Shown piece after piece: positions 1 through 9,355 of a stretch of DNA of 64,000 nucleotides. A program made the position numbers and the translations under genes. Where the stretch lies: positions 1,054,001 to 1,118,000 of the forward strand of contig CAWCUZ010000002.1 of the NCBI GenBank assembly GCA_963798795.1, written 5' to 3'. This DNA is from CAWCUZ01 sp963798795. GTDB taxonomy: Bacteria > Acidobacteriota > Vicinamibacteria > Vicinamibacterales > SCN-69-37. The notes beneath the pieces are model-generated. The model was not told the DNA's origin and did not search any database. It was given only the letters and a program-made list of their open reading frames with translations. How positions within the stretch are numbered: the stretch's first letter is position 1; the number at the start of each line of letters is the position of its first letter.

Positions 1-1
1 C

Positions 2-1348
2 GGCCCGGCGCAGGACGCGATCTCGCTCCTGCTGGCCGAAAAGGCGCGCGACGGGCTCACGGTCGCCCGCCTGAAATGGGGCGACCCGTTCGTCTTCGAC
101 AGCGGCGCGAAGGAAGCGATCTTTCTTCACGAGCAGGGGCTGGCGTTCGAGGTCGTGCCCGGTGTGCCGGCCGGGCTGGGCGCGGCCGCGTACGCCGGCG
201 TGCCGCTGACGTATCCCGGCAGCGGCGACGCGCTGGTCTTCCTGCGCGGGCACGAAGGCGCGTCCGATGCGACGCCGACCGTGGACTGGCGGGCGCTCGG
301 ACAGCTCGACGCCACGCTCGTCTGCTATGCCGGCGGGCGCCAGGCGGCGGCCATTCTGCAGGCCCTGCGGGCGCATGGCGCGCCGGCCGACCGGCCCGCG
401 GTGCTGATCTACAACGGCACGATGCCGACGCAGCGGACGATCACCGGCACCATCGGCGGGCTGGCCGACGAGGCGGGCGACGACGCCGAGCCGGGCATTC
501 TCATCGTCGGCAACGTCGCCAGCCTGCGCGACCATCTGCGCTGGTACGACCAGCGCCCGCTCTTCGGGCGGCGCATCGTCGTGACGCGGTCGCGCGAGGG
601 CGCGCGCGAGCTGGTGGAGTTGCTCGAGAACCTCGGCGCCCAGGCCATCGAGGCGCCGACCTTCCGGCTCTCGCCGCCCGAGGATCCCGAGGAGCTGGAG
701 CGGCTGGCCGCGTCGGTCGACGCCTTCGACTGGGTGGTCTTCGAGTCGGCCAACTCGGTCGGCCGGCTGCTCTCGGCGGTGGCGCGCGGTCCGCGCGACC
801 TGCGCGCGCTGGGCCAGGTATCGATCTGCGCGATTGGCGCATCGACGACCGACCGGCTGCTCGCGCACGGCATCAAGCCCGACGTGGTCGTCCCGGAGTT
901 CCGGCCCGACGCGGTGGCCGAAGCGCTGTCGGCCAGGCGGCGGCTCGATCGCGAACGCGTGCTCGTGGTGCACCCGGACCATGAGCGGGACGTGCTCGCC
1001 GCCGAGCTCGCGCGCCACGGCGCCATCGTCACCGACCTGGTGGCGTATCGGACGGAGGGCGACCCGCCGGATTCGCCCGCCGCCCAGGAGCTGTACCGGA
1101 TGCTGCTCGACGGCCGCATCGACGCGGTGACCTTCACGAGCCCCAGCGCCGTCGGCCGATTCTCGGCGCTGATCGGTCAGGAACAGGCGGCCGATCTGCT
1201 CAACACCACCACCGTCGCCGCCATCGGCCCGGTCACGGCCGCCGCCGCCGCCGAGCTGGGGATCAACGTGTCGGTCGTGCCGCTCAACTACACGATGCAG
1301 GGGCTCGTCGACGCGCTCGTCGATCAATTCAAACGCCAGGACCGGTAG
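2..1348 (+). CDS. cobA-hemD: Uroporphyrinogen-III C-methyltransferase / uroporphyrinogen-III synthase fusion (5' partial)
   Basis: Bifunctional tetrapyrrole enzyme. The first half should methylate uroporphyrinogen III with SAM towards precorrin-2 (siroheme/B12), the second half should cyclise hydroxymethylbilane to uroporphyrinogen III. The gene is already open at the window edge; about 448 residues are visible. Visible residues 23-35 carry RLKWGDPFVFDSG, a variant of the family motif RLKGGDPFVFGRG, followed by VVPGVPAG. From about residue 184 (RPLFGRRIVVTRS) the protein reads as HemD to the end. The W and D changes in the methyltransferase motif are unusual and could reduce SAM methyltransferase activity. 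The downstream gene is convergent, separated by a hairpin. The family calls are firm; retained methyltransferase activity is an inference. Confidence 0.9.
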   Translation, partial: GPAQDAISLLLAEKARDGLTVARLKWGDPFVFDSGAKEAIFLHEQGLAFEVVPGVPAGLGAAAYAGVPLTYPGSGDALVFLRGHEGASDATPTVDWRALGQLDATLVCYAGGRQAAAILQALRAHGAPADRPAVLIYNGTMPTQRTITGTIGGLADEAGDDAEPGILIVGNVASLRDHLRWYDQRPLFGRRIVVTRSREGARELVELLENLGAQAIEAPTFRLSPPEDPEELERLAASVDAFDWVVFESANSVGRLLSAVARGPRDLRALGQVSICAIGASTTDRLLAHGIKPDVVVPEFRPDAVAEALSARRRLDRERVLVVHPDHERDVLAAELARHGAIVTDLVAYRTEGDPPDSPAAQELYRMLLDGRIDAVTFTSPSAVGRFSALIGQEQAADLLNTTTVAAIGPVTAAAAAELGINVSVVPLNYTMQGLVDALVDQFKRQDR

Positions 1349-1371
1349 CCGCGGGCCTTCAGGCCCGTGGC
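1348..1371. terminator. GC hairpin between convergent genes
   Basis: A 10-bp stem (one G-T pair) with a TTCA loop begins at the last base of the cobA-hemD stop codon. It lies between two convergent genes, so it could act as a terminator for either. No U-tract follows. The same GGGNCTTCAGNCCC design recurs at 12285 and 32971, so it is also a member of a repeat family. Confidence 0.5.
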
Positions 1372-1385
1372 GTGAGTCCCTCCCG

Positions 1386-2387
1386 TCAGCTCCCCGGAAA
1401 GTACGACGGCAGCGCCATGTCCCGCATGGTGCGGAGGCCGGGAGAGGCGGCGAGCACCTTCGGGATCGAGTTGACGACGATCGACGCGGTGGCGACGTCG
1501 CCGTGCACGCCGCCGGCGAGCTTCATCGAGAGCGGCGGATTTCCGGTGATCCGGACGGCGTCGTACGACTCGGGCGCGCCGAGGTACGCCTCCATGTGCA
1601 GGGTGATGACGGCGGCGGCCTTGCGGTAGCCGACGCCGTCCTGGACGAGACCGCACACCTGTCCGGCTTCTACGGTGAGGAACTCGCTGGCGACGCGGCG
1701 GTCCGCGATCTTCGGCTGGATCTCGTCGGTGACCTTGTCGAGCTTCCAGCCCATCGCGTCGCCGATCATCGTGATCGACTCGGCCAGGCCCACGTGGCGC
1801 ACGCTGCCGTCGCGCACTTTGTTCATGAATTCGTCGCGCGCCAGGCCGGCGCCGATCTTCTGCTGAAACGGCAGCCGGCGGATGCGGGCATCCTGCACGC
1901 GCTCGACGGCAATCGCCTGCACCGATTCGCACACGCCCGTCAGCGCGATCGGCAGCGCGTCCATGACGAAGCCCGGGTTGACACCCGTACCGAGCACGGC
2001 CACCCGCGCGCGCTTGGCCAACGCATCGAGACGGCGCGCCACCGCGGCGTTGCCGCGCACGGGGTATGCCAGCTCCTCGGTGGTCGAGACGATCGGCACC
2101 TTCAGCTTGAGGACCGCTTCGAATTCCGGCGCGGCGTTCTTCAGCGACGAGCTGGTGCACAGCACGGCGATGTCCGGCTTGGTCGCCCGGATGGTGCGCG
2201 CGACGTCATCGGTCACCCTGACGCGCAGCTTGCGGCCGGCGCCGCAGACCTCGCCGAGGTCGCGTCCCGCCTTGGCCGGATCGATGTCCACGGCGCCGAC
2301 GATGGTCAGCCCCTTGCGTCCGGCGACCTGGCGAACGACCCCCGCCCCGATCGGCCCGAGTCCCACATGCAGCACTTTGACAGTCAC
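1386..2387 (-). CDS. Dihydrodipicolinate reductase-like NAD(P)-dependent dehydrogenase
   Basis: About 333 residues. The N-terminus begins VKVLHVGLGPIGAGVV, a Rossmann nucleotide-binding loop, and the body resembles the dihydrodipicolinate-reductase / 2,4-diaminopentanoate dehydrogenase group, including the LCTSSS and STTEELAYP stretches. These enzymes act on amino-acid-like imines, but the substrate here cannot be read from the sequence. The GTG start at 2387 is chosen because GGAGGG lies six bases before it; an in-frame ATG at 2411 has no such site and would add eight residues. It converges on cobA-hemD and is divergent from the M1 peptidase. It is not DapB itself: it is longer than typical DapB and lacks a clear DapB signature. 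Confidence 0.75.
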   Translation of the reverse strand: MTVKVLHVGLGPIGAGVVRQVAGRKGLTIVGAVDIDPAKAGRDLGEVCGAGRKLRVRVTDDVARTIRATKPDIAVLCTSSSLKNAAPEFEAVLKLKVPIVSTTEELAYPVRGNAAVARRLDALAKRARVAVLGTGVNPGFVMDALPIALTGVCESVQAIAVERVQDARIRRLPFQQKIGAGLARDEFMNKVRDGSVRHVGLAESITMIGDAMGWKLDKVTDEIQPKIADRRVASEFLTVEAGQVCGLVQDGVGYRKAAAVITLHMEAYLGAPESYDAVRITGNPPLSMKLAGGVHGDVATASIVVNSIPKVLAASPGLRTMRDMALPSYFPGS

Positions 2388-2465
2388 GCGTCCCTCCGAA
2401 GAACGGGCCATTCTATCCGCCGGCCGCGGCCGGCGGGAAACCGCCGGGTGTAGGATTTGCGCGAC

Positions 2466-4466
2466 GTGCGACTTCCCGTAATCACGCTCGGCCTCGCGCT
2501 CGTCGCGGCGGTCCCGGTCAGCCGTCCGGCGGCCCGCCAGGCGCCGCCGGCCCGATCGCCCCGCAACGCCAGCTACGTCCTGCGCGCCGACCTGGATCCG
2601 GCCACACGCACGCTGACCGGATCGGGACGGCTGACGTGGCGCAACCTCTCGACGCGCCCGGCCACCGAGCTGCGCTTTCATCTCTACTGGAACGCCTGGC
2701 GCACGCCGCAATCGTCCTGGATGCGCGAGCAACGGCGCGGCCGCAATCCGGGGCTGCTCGATCGGCCGGAGAGCGACCGCGGATCGATCGACGTCACGCG
2801 GCTGGCCCGCTCGGGCGGCGGCAACCTGCTGACCGCCGCGCGGTTCATCGCGCCCGACGACGGCAACGCCGACGATCGGACGGTGCTGGCCGTGCCGCTC
2901 GAGCACCCGGTGGCGCCGGGCGAGACGGTCGCGATCGATCTCGGCTGGACGGCGCACGTGCCGCGGGTCTTCGCGCGAACCGGCGTCATCGGGAACTTCT
3001 ACTTCGTGGCGCAATGGTTCCCGAAGATCGGCGTCCTCGAGGAGGACGGCTGGAACTGCCACCAGTTTCACGCGGCCACGGAATTCTTCGCGGATTTCGG
3101 CGACTACGACGTCACGTTGTCGGTGCCGCCGCGCTGGGTCGCCGGCGCGACCGGGCACATGGCGGGCGAGACGACCGACCCGGCTGGCGAACACACGACC
3201 TATCGATTCGTCGAGCACGACGTCCACGACTTCGCCTGGACGACGAGTCCGGACCTGGTCGACGTGCACCGCCGTGTCGAGCGTCCCGGCCTGCCCGCGG
3301 TCGACATCCGCCTGCTCCTCCAGCCCGAGCACACGGGGCAGGCGGACCGCCACTTCGACGCGGCGGCGCTCGCGCTCGAGACGTACGGCTCGTGGTTCGG
3401 CGCCTACCCCTACGAACATCTGACCGTGGTCGATCCGGTGACGATCGTCAGTCCGGCTCAGGGCGCCTCGGTGGGCGGCATGGAGTACCCGACGCTCATC
3501 ACGGCCGGGACCCGGTGGTTCACGCCCTGGACCGGCACGCAGCCCGAGAGCGTCACGATTCACGAAACCGGCCACCAGTTCTGGTACGGCGTGGTCGCCA
3601 CGAACGAGTTCGAGAACGCCTGGATGGACGAGGGGCTCAACACGTACTCGCAGGCGCGGGTCATGGCCGAGCGCCTGCCGAATCGGTTCGTCGCCGTGGA
3701 TCGGTATTTCGGCGGTCTGGCCGCATGGCCCAATCCCGATGTCCGCTGGGACCGGGTCCTCGACGGCGACCGCCTGCTCACGTTCCGCGCCGCCGCGGGC
3801 GCCGACGTTCAGTCCCGTCCGAGCTGGCAGTACTGGCCCGGAACAGCGAGCCAGACCACGTACGGCAAGACGGCGCTCTGGCTCCACACGCTCGAGCGGT
3901 ATCTCGGCTGGCCGACCGTCCAGCGGATTCTCGCGACCTACTTTGCGCGGGGCGCCTTCCGGCATCCGACACCGGACGAGTTCTTTACGATTGCCAACGA
4001 GGTGAGCGGGCAGGACCTGACGTGGTTTTTCGACGCCGTGCACCGGAGCGCCGCCGTCTTCGACTACGGCGTCCAGCAAGTCACGGGGTCAGACCAGGGT
4101 CAAACCAGGGTCAAACCAGGGTCAGACCGGGGTCAGACACCTGAGGAGCGTTGGGACAGCGAAGTCAGCGTCCGGCGCTACGGAGACGGCGTCTTTCCGG
4201 TGACCGTGCGGGTCACGTTCGAGGACGGCTCCACCGCCGATGAGACCTGGGACGGCAGGGACCGCTGGCACCTGTTCCGCTACGCCGGCCGGCCGAGAGT
4301 GCGCTCGGTCGAAGTGGATCCCGACCGGGTGCTGCTGCTCGACGTCGACACCACGAACAACTCCTGGACCGCGCACCCGCGCGCTGCCGTGGCGGCGCAC
4401 AAGTGGGCGATGCGGTGGCTCACCTGGGTGGAGGAGTTGCTGGTCAGCTATGCCTTCTTCTCCTGA
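2466..4466 (+). CDS. Secreted M1-family metallopeptidase
   Basis: About 666 residues with an N-terminal hydrophobic signal segment (VITLGLALVAAVPV). The zinc site is HETGH at residues 366-370 with the third ligand Glu389 in WMDEGLNTY, the HEXXH-x18-E pattern of M1 aminopeptidases. A GGMEYP stretch near residue 338 corresponds to the substrate-binding GxMEN motif. Residues about 540-558 are a low-complexity stretch encoded by GGGTCAGACC-type repeats inserted in frame. The GTG start at 2466 is preferred over a TTG at 2457 because a TAGGAT box lies nine bases upstream. The stop overlaps the start of the next gene, so the pair is probably co-translated. Likely role: peptide degradation outside the cytoplasm. 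Confidence 0.88.
   Translation: MRLPVITLGLALVAAVPVSRPAARQAPPARSPRNASYVLRADLDPATRTLTGSGRLTWRNLSTRPATELRFHLYWNAWRTPQSSWMREQRRGRNPGLLDRPESDRGSIDVTRLARSGGGNLLTAARFIAPDDGNADDRTVLAVPLEHPVAPGETVAIDLGWTAHVPRVFARTGVIGNFYFVAQWFPKIGVLEEDGWNCHQFHAATEFFADFGDYDVTLSVPPRWVAGATGHMAGETTDPAGEHTTYRFVEHDVHDFAWTTSPDLVDVHRRVERPGLPAVDIRLLLQPEHTGQADRHFDAAALALETYGSWFGAYPYEHLTVVDPVTIVSPAQGASVGGMEYPTLITAGTRWFTPWTGTQPESVTIHETGHQFWYGVVATNEFENAWMDEGLNTYSQARVMAERLPNRFVAVDRYFGGLAAWPNPDVRWDRVLDGDRLLTFRAAAGADVQSRPSWQYWPGTASQTTYGKTALWLHTLERYLGWPTVQRILATYFARGAFRHPTPDEFFTIANEVSGQDLTWFFDAVHRSAAVFDYGVQQVTGSDQGQTRVKPGSDRGQTPEERWDSEVSVRRYGDGVFPVTVRVTFEDGSTADETWDGRDRWHLFRYAGRPRVRSVEVDPDRVLLLDVDTTNNSWTAHPRAAVAAHKWAMRWLTWVEELLVSYAFFS
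4083..4140. repeat. GGGTCAGACC short tandem repeat inside the M1 peptidase gene
   Basis: Five consecutive copies of an 11-12 base unit of the form GGGTCARACCA lie inside the peptidase coding sequence and keep its frame. The same unit makes up the long palindrome at 16201-16281. This looks like insertion or expansion of an interspersed short repeat that the protein tolerates, well after the catalytic zinc site. Confidence 0.8.
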
Positions 4467-5529
4467 CCTCGGACCGCCGCGAGGGACCGGCGTCCTGGCC
4501 GCATACCTCGAGGGCTGGCGGCGGGTCATGCGAGCGCCGGCGCTCGCCGCCGGCGTGGTGCTGGCGACCTTCCTCATCGCCTTGCCGCTCTCGCTGGCGC
4601 TGGGCGGAATGCTCCGGGAACATCTCGGCGCGTCGATGGCGGCCGATCGGGCGGTGGCCGGCTGGGACGAGACGTGGGCGTCCGAATTCGCGATGCAGGC
4701 CCAGGGCCTCGGCCGGACGTTCAGCCACGAAATCCTCGGGTTCGGCGGCACGATGGCAATCGCCAGCGGCTTCGTCGACGCGCAGCCGCTCAATTCGACG
4801 CTCGCGGGCGCAGTCGCGGCCTACATCGTGCTCTGGATCTTCCTGTCGGGCGGCATCCTCGATCGGCTGGCGAGGGGGCGGCGGATCGGGATCGCGGCGT
4901 TCTTCGCCGCCTGCGGGGGCTACTTTCCGCGGTTTCTCCGGCTCGCGGCGATGACCGGAGCGGCCTACTACCTGCTGCTCGGCTGGGTGCACCCGTACCT
5001 GTTCGGGCCGCTCTGGGACCGCTGGACGCGCGATCTCACGTCCGAACGCCACGCCATCGTCGTCCGGACCGTTCTGTACCTGGTCTTTCTGGCGGCGTTG
5101 ATGGGGGTGAACCTGATCGCCGATTTCGCCAAGGTGCGGACGGTCGTGGAGGACCGACGCAGCATGATCGGCGCGCTCGGCGCCTCGGTTCGGTTCGCCC
5201 GCCGCCGGCCGCTTCGCGTGCTCGGGCTGTATCTGCTGAACGTGCTGGGCCTGCTCGTCATCGTGCGGTTCTGGCTGCAGCTCGCGCCATCGGCGACGAC
5301 GCCGGACTGGCTCGCCCTGCTGATCGCGCAGGTCTACCTGCTGGCGCGCATCTGGGCGCGGCTGGCGTTCGTGGCCTCGGAAGCGACGTTCTTCCAGGGC
5401 GAGCTGGCTCACGCCGGCTATACGGCCGCTGCGGTGCCGGAATGGCCCGACTCGCCCGCCGCCGAAGCGATTGACAATCTGTCACGCCTGCGCCCGCGCG
5501 GCGGGGCAGCAACTCCGCCGCCCGGCTGA
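4450..5529 (+). CDS. Polytopic membrane protein of unknown function
   Basis: About 359 residues with at least five hydrophobic segments (for example ALAAGVVLATFLIALPLSLAL, AAYIVLWIFLSG, GAAYYLLLGWV, VLYLVFLAALMGVNLIA, LGLYLLNVLGLLVIV). I recognise no catalytic motif. The ATG at 4450 lies inside the end of the M1 peptidase gene (17-base overlap), so the two are probably translated together, which suggests a role beside that peptidase at the membrane. Arginine-rich loops separate the segments. The segment order resembles proteins annotated only as hypothetical membrane proteins. Confidence 0.75.
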   Translation: MPSSPDLGPPRGTGVLAAYLEGWRRVMRAPALAAGVVLATFLIALPLSLALGGMLREHLGASMAADRAVAGWDETWASEFAMQAQGLGRTFSHEILGFGGTMAIASGFVDAQPLNSTLAGAVAAYIVLWIFLSGGILDRLARGRRIGIAAFFAACGGYFPRFLRLAAMTGAAYYLLLGWVHPYLFGPLWDRWTRDLTSERHAIVVRTVLYLVFLAALMGVNLIADFAKVRTVVEDRRSMIGALGASVRFARRRPLRVLGLYLLNVLGLLVIVRFWLQLAPSATTPDWLALLIAQVYLLARIWARLAFVASEATFFQGELAHAGYTAAAVPEWPDSPAAEAIDNLSRLRPRGGAATPPPG

Positions 5530-5536
5530 CGCGGTT

Positions 5537-5545
5537 TGCTATATT
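5537..5545 (+). promoter_or_regulatory. Extended -10 box for nadE (leaderless candidate)
   Basis: TG-C-TATATT lies with only six bases between the box and the nadE ATG, so transcription would begin at or next to the start codon. No clear -35 is visible. Confidence 0.5.
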
Positions 5546-5551
5546 GCGCTC

Positions 5552-6304
5552 ATGTCGGAACGGGCTGAACGCATCGTCACCTGGCTGCGCCAGCGTCTTC
5601 ACGACTCGGGCGCGCGCGGGTTCGTCGTGGGACTGAGCGGAGGCGTGGATTCGGCGGTGGTTGCGCGGCTGTGTCAGCTCACGGCGCCCGGCCACGTGCT
5701 CGGCGTCCTGCTGCCCTGCTACAGCGAACCGCGCGACGAACAGGACGCCCTGCGCGCCGCGCAGTCCTTCTCGCTGCCGACGCTGACAGTGGATCTGAAC
5801 GGGCCGTTCGACGCGCTGGTCGGCGCGCTGCACGACGCGGCCAAGAGTCTGCCGCAGCACGTGCGCGTCGACGACATCAAGCAGCAGCTTCCCGAGGCCA
5901 ACCTCAAGCCGCGGCTGCGGATGACGACGCTGTATTTCGTGGCCAACTCCTTGAACTACCTGGTCGCGGGCACGGGCAACCGATCGGAGCTCGCGCTCGG
6001 GTACTTCACGAAATACGGCGACGGCGGCGTGGACCTGCTGCCGATTGGATCGCTGCTCAAGAGCGACGTCCGGGCGCTCGCCCGCGACCTGGCCGTGCCG
6101 ACCGCCATCATTGAAAAGCCGCCGACAGCCGGCTTGTGGATTGGTCAGACCGACGAAGCCGAAATGGGCTTCACCTACGACACGCTCGAGCGGTACCTGA
6201 CGCGTGGCCGCGACGCCGTACCGGCGGACGTCGCCGGACGCATCGAGCGTCTGCGGCAGGTCTCGGAGCACAAGCGCACGTTGCCGGCGGTTGGACCGGC
6301 GTAG
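5552..6304 (+). CDS. nadE: NAD(+) synthetase (ammonia-type)
   Basis: About 250 residues. It should convert deamido-NAD to NAD using ATP and ammonia in the cytoplasm. The PP-loop SGGVDSA is at residues 29-35; later GTGNRSEL, YFTKYGDGG and PTAGLWIGQTDE are the expected NadE stretches for deamido-NAD and nucleotide binding. The length fits the short, ammonia-dependent form with no glutaminase domain. The ATG at 5552 gives MSERAERIV, the usual family start; there is no Shine-Dalgarno site, but a TATATT box ends six bases upstream. It is convergent with the next gene. Confidence 0.93.
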   Translation: MSERAERIVTWLRQRLHDSGARGFVVGLSGGVDSAVVARLCQLTAPGHVLGVLLPCYSEPRDEQDALRAAQSFSLPTLTVDLNGPFDALVGALHDAAKSLPQHVRVDDIKQQLPEANLKPRLRMTTLYFVANSLNYLVAGTGNRSELALGYFTKYGDGGVDLLPIGSLLKSDVRALARDLAVPTAIIEKPPTAGLWIGQTDEAEMGFTYDTLERYLTRGRDAVPADVAGRIERLRQVSEHKRTLPAVGPA

Positions 6305-6334
6305 CGACGTGCCCGGGGCCTCCATCCGAGGCTG

Positions 6335-9300
6335 TCACCCGCCCGGCTGCGCCGTGCCGTGCGAGCGGCGCGGCTCGGCGCCGGCCTCGACCGTGCCTTT
6401 CGCCGCGTTCACGACGGCCACGGCGGCGTATCCGTACTTCACCTCGCCCTTCCGGCCGACTTTGACGAAGGTGTGGCCGCGCGACTCGAGGTCCGCCAGG
6501 ATCGACCGCGGGATCCGGTCCTCGATCTGCGTCCGCGCGCGGCCGCCGTCGCCGTTGCCGATGAGCAGCCGCGGCGCCTCGATGGCCGCCTGCGCGCTCA
6601 GGTGGCTGTCGACGACGTTCAGGATGATGTCGTAGACGGACGCCGGAATCCACGCATTGCCGGCGCAGCCGACCGCCATGAGCGGCGCGAAGCCGGGGAT
6701 GCCGTAGTTGCCCGGATCGGCGCCGCTCGGCGCAAAGACGAGCGTCGGCACGCTGGTCGACGACGACCGCATGAGCGGCAGCAGCGATCCATACCCGGTG
6801 CCGCCGCGCCCGCCGCGGAAGTGGTCGTTGTAGAGGAACCCGAGGCCTTTCGAGACGTAGTAGTTGCCGCCCCAGGTGGAGAGCGTCTGCGTGAGGGCGA
6901 TCATGTTGCCCGCTGCATCGGCCACGACGAACGCGGTCGTCCCCGTCTGGACGTGACGCGTCTCGTCCTCGAACGCGGCGGCGACGGGCGCCGGCAGCGG
7001 CGCGCCGCCTCGGCCGCCGCCCTGGGCGACATAGACGCTCTTCGGGTTCAGCAGCTTGAACCGGTCGGCCGCATGCGACGCCTCGAGGTGGTTCCCGAGG
7101 TCGACGGGCCAGCGCTCCGGGTCGGCGATGCGCGCGCCGCCGTCGCGGGCGCGCCAGGCCTCGATCGCGAAGTGCAGGAAGTCCGCATTGTTCGCGTACG
7201 TGGCGCCGGCCGGCGGCGTGTAGTGGTCGAGGATCTGCAGCGTCTCGATCAGTTGCAGCCCCGTGGAGACGGGCGGCGGCACCGAGTACACGCGGTGCCC
7301 GCGGTACATCCCCACGAGCGGCCGCCGCACCATCGCGCGGTACTGCGCCAGATCCTGCGCCGTGATGACGCCGCCGTTCGCCTCCAGGTCGGCGACGATG
7401 CGATCGGCAAGCGAGCCGCGATAGAACGACTCGCCGCCTTCGCGCGCGAGGGTGCGCAGCGTCTCGGCGTAATCCTTGTTCACGAACCGATCGCCCGGGC
7501 GCGGCACGCGGCCGCCGGGCAGAAACAGCTTCGCCGATTCCGGGTACTTCTCGAACGACGCGCGGCCCTCGGCGACCGTGGTCGGCAGCGCCGCGTCGAG
7601 GATGAACCCGTCGTCGGCCAGCTTGATGGCGGGCGCCAGAATATCGGCCCACGGCACCTGCCCGCTGCCGTACTTGTCGTACAGCGTCTGCATCCCGGCC
7701 ACGGTCCCCGGAATGTTCGCCACCGACGGACCGTCGCTCGCAGTGCGGCCGCCGTTCGGCGTGAACAGCGTCGGGTTGTCGGGCGTCGCGTGACCGGGCG
7801 ACATGTCCTTGTACTCGACCACGACCGGCTCGGACATGCCTTTGAGGAACAGAATCGCCTGGCCGTCGCCGCCGATGCTCGTCGCGTCGGGCTCGACGAC
7901 GCCCAACGCGAACGACACCGCGATGGCGGCGTCCACGACATTGCCGCCCCTGGCGAGGACCTCGGCGCCGGCCTGCGACGCGAGCGGGTTGCCGGACGCC
8001 ACGACCGCCCGCGTGGATTCGAGCGCCGGCTTGATCAGCGGCTGCTCGGCAATCATCCGGTCGATGACGTCCTCGGCCGAGGCCGCGTCGGTTGCGCGCA
8101 TGGCCTGCGGACGGTACTTGTCGCGCAAGGCGTCCCATGCCGCGGCCGACGGGCCGTCCTCGTAGTACAGCGACTTCAACGTCTGCCACACCTGATCGAA
8201 GGCCGAGGCCCATCGCGCGGGATCGGGCGCCGGCAGCGCCAGCGGCCGGGCGGAGGCGTCCACCGGCCGCGGCGCGGCGACGCGCCAGAGCGCGTAGTCG
8301 CCGGCGTCGGCGAGGGCCGTCGGCGGATCGCTGTCGTCCCGATTCGGATCCCCGTTGTACTGGGCATTGACGATCGGAAACGTCGCGAGCGCCAGCCACT
8401 CCCCGTCGGGCGACCAGGCGGGCACACCGGTGTGCCGCGACGCGAGCACGATCTCGCCCGGCGCCTCCGTCAGAGCGGCCGCCCGGCCACGGCCGCCGCC
8501 CCGGCCGAATCCGAATCCGCCGCGGCCGCGTCCTCCGCGTCCGCGTGCTCCGGTTCCGGAGCTGGCTGAAGGAACGACCGACACCCAGACGCCGCTCTGA
8601 CCGGCGCGCGCGGCCACGTATGCGACACGAGCGTTGTCCGGGGCCCACGCGGGATAGCCCTCCGCGCCGGGCGTGTCCGTCACGCGAACCGGGTCGGCCG
8701 CGCCCGCGGCGCCCGCGGCCGGCAAATCGCGCACCCACACGTCGCCATCCGGGTTGTCGTCGCGATTCGAGAGAAACGCCACGCGCTTCCCGTCCGGCGA
8801 CACGCGGGCCTGCCACTCGGATGTGTCGTCGGGCGTCAGCCGCGCCGGCCTGTCCAATCCGCCGGCGCCGACGGCGAACAGCTGCCAGGGACCGTGCGGT
8901 TCGCGGTGGGAGAAGACCAGACGTCCGTCGCTCGTCCACGACGGCCACCGCTCGTCGCCGGCCATCGACGTCACCCGGCGGGCGGCGCCGCCCCTGGCCG
9001 GCGCGATCCAGACGTCGAACGCGCCGCCGGTGTCGGCGCTGAACGCGATCGACCCTCCGTCGCGCGACCAGGACGGATCGCGTTGGCTGACCCAGCCGCC
9101 GCCGCGCGCGACGACCTTCCTGGCGTCCCGGCCCTCCGGCGTCATCGTCCAGAGGGCATCGAACCAGGTCACCGCCAGACGCTTGCCGTCGGGCGACCAC
9201 GCTGCTTCGCGCACGCCGACCGGTCCGGAGTCGGCCGCGGCGGAAGCGGCCGCCTGCGGCGCGGCGGCCGACGTTCGTTCGCCATGGAGCGCGCTGGTCG

Positions 9301-9355
9301 AAGCGCCCAGCCAGCAGCCGGCGAGCGCGGCGGCAAGCGCCGCCGAGCGCCTCAC
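6335..9355 (-). CDS. TolB/tricorn-like propeller fused to gamma-glutamyltransferase
   Basis: About 1006 residues with a signal-like N-terminus (ALAAALAGCWLGAS). Residues about 45-400 contain repeated WSPDG/SPDGKR blades of a TolB/tricorn-type beta-propeller, ending in a tricorn-core-like stretch (YYEDGPSAAAWDAL). Residues about 445-985 are a gamma-glutamyltransferase: GGNVVDAAIA near its start and TGTTAFVVAD, in which Thr806 is the expected autoprocessing nucleophile, then PLMRSSSTSVPT. GGTs cleave gamma-glutamyl bonds such as that of glutathione. An RG-rich insert sits near residue 280. The GTG start overlaps the transketolase stop (GTGA), so the two are coupled. The fusion itself is uncommon; the substrate is unknown. 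Confidence 0.85.
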   Translation of the reverse strand: MRRSAALAAALAGCWLGASTSALHGERTSAAAPQAAASAAADSGPVGVREAAWSPDGKRLAVTWFDALWTMTPEGRDARKVVARGGGWVSQRDPSWSRDGGSIAFSADTGGAFDVWIAPARGGAARRVTSMAGDERWPSWTSDGRLVFSHREPHGPWQLFAVGAGGLDRPARLTPDDTSEWQARVSPDGKRVAFLSNRDDNPDGDVWVRDLPAAGAAGAADPVRVTDTPGAEGYPAWAPDNARVAYVAARAGQSGVWVSVVPSASSGTGARGRGGRGRGGFGFGRGGGRGRAAALTEAPGEIVLASRHTGVPAWSPDGEWLALATFPIVNAQYNGDPNRDDSDPPTALADAGDYALWRVAAPRPVDASARPLALPAPDPARWASAFDQVWQTLKSLYYEDGPSAAAWDALRDKYRPQAMRATDAASAEDVIDRMIAEQPLIKPALESTRAVVASGNPLASQAGAEVLARGGNVVDAAIAVSFALGVVEPDATSIGGDGQAILFLKGMSEPVVVEYKDMSPGHATPDNPTLFTPNGGRTASDGPSVANIPGTVAGMQTLYDKYGSGQVPWADILAPAIKLADDGFILDAALPTTVAEGRASFEKYPESAKLFLPGGRVPRPGDRFVNKDYAETLRTLAREGGESFYRGSLADRIVADLEANGGVITAQDLAQYRAMVRRPLVGMYRGHRVYSVPPPVSTGLQLIETLQILDHYTPPAGATYANNADFLHFAIEAWRARDGGARIADPERWPVDLGNHLEASHAADRFKLLNPKSVYVAQGGGRGGAPLPAPVAAAFEDETRHVQTGTTAFVVADAAGNMIALTQTLSTWGGNYYVSKGLGFLYNDHFRGGRGGTGYGSLLPLMRSSSTSVPTLVFAPSGADPGNYGIPGFAPLMAVGCAGNAWIPASVYDIILNVVDSHLSAQAAIEAPRLLIGNGDGGRARTQIEDRIPRSILADLESRGHTFVKVGRKGEVKYGYAAVAVVNAAKGTVEAGAEPRRSHGTAQPGG

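Noticed and set aside
1386..4079. 897-codon open frame on the minus strand across the M1 peptidase
   Set aside because: Only its last 333 codons (1386-2387) show a protein family; the rest is arginine/proline-rich shadow of the peptidase gene in high-GC DNA.
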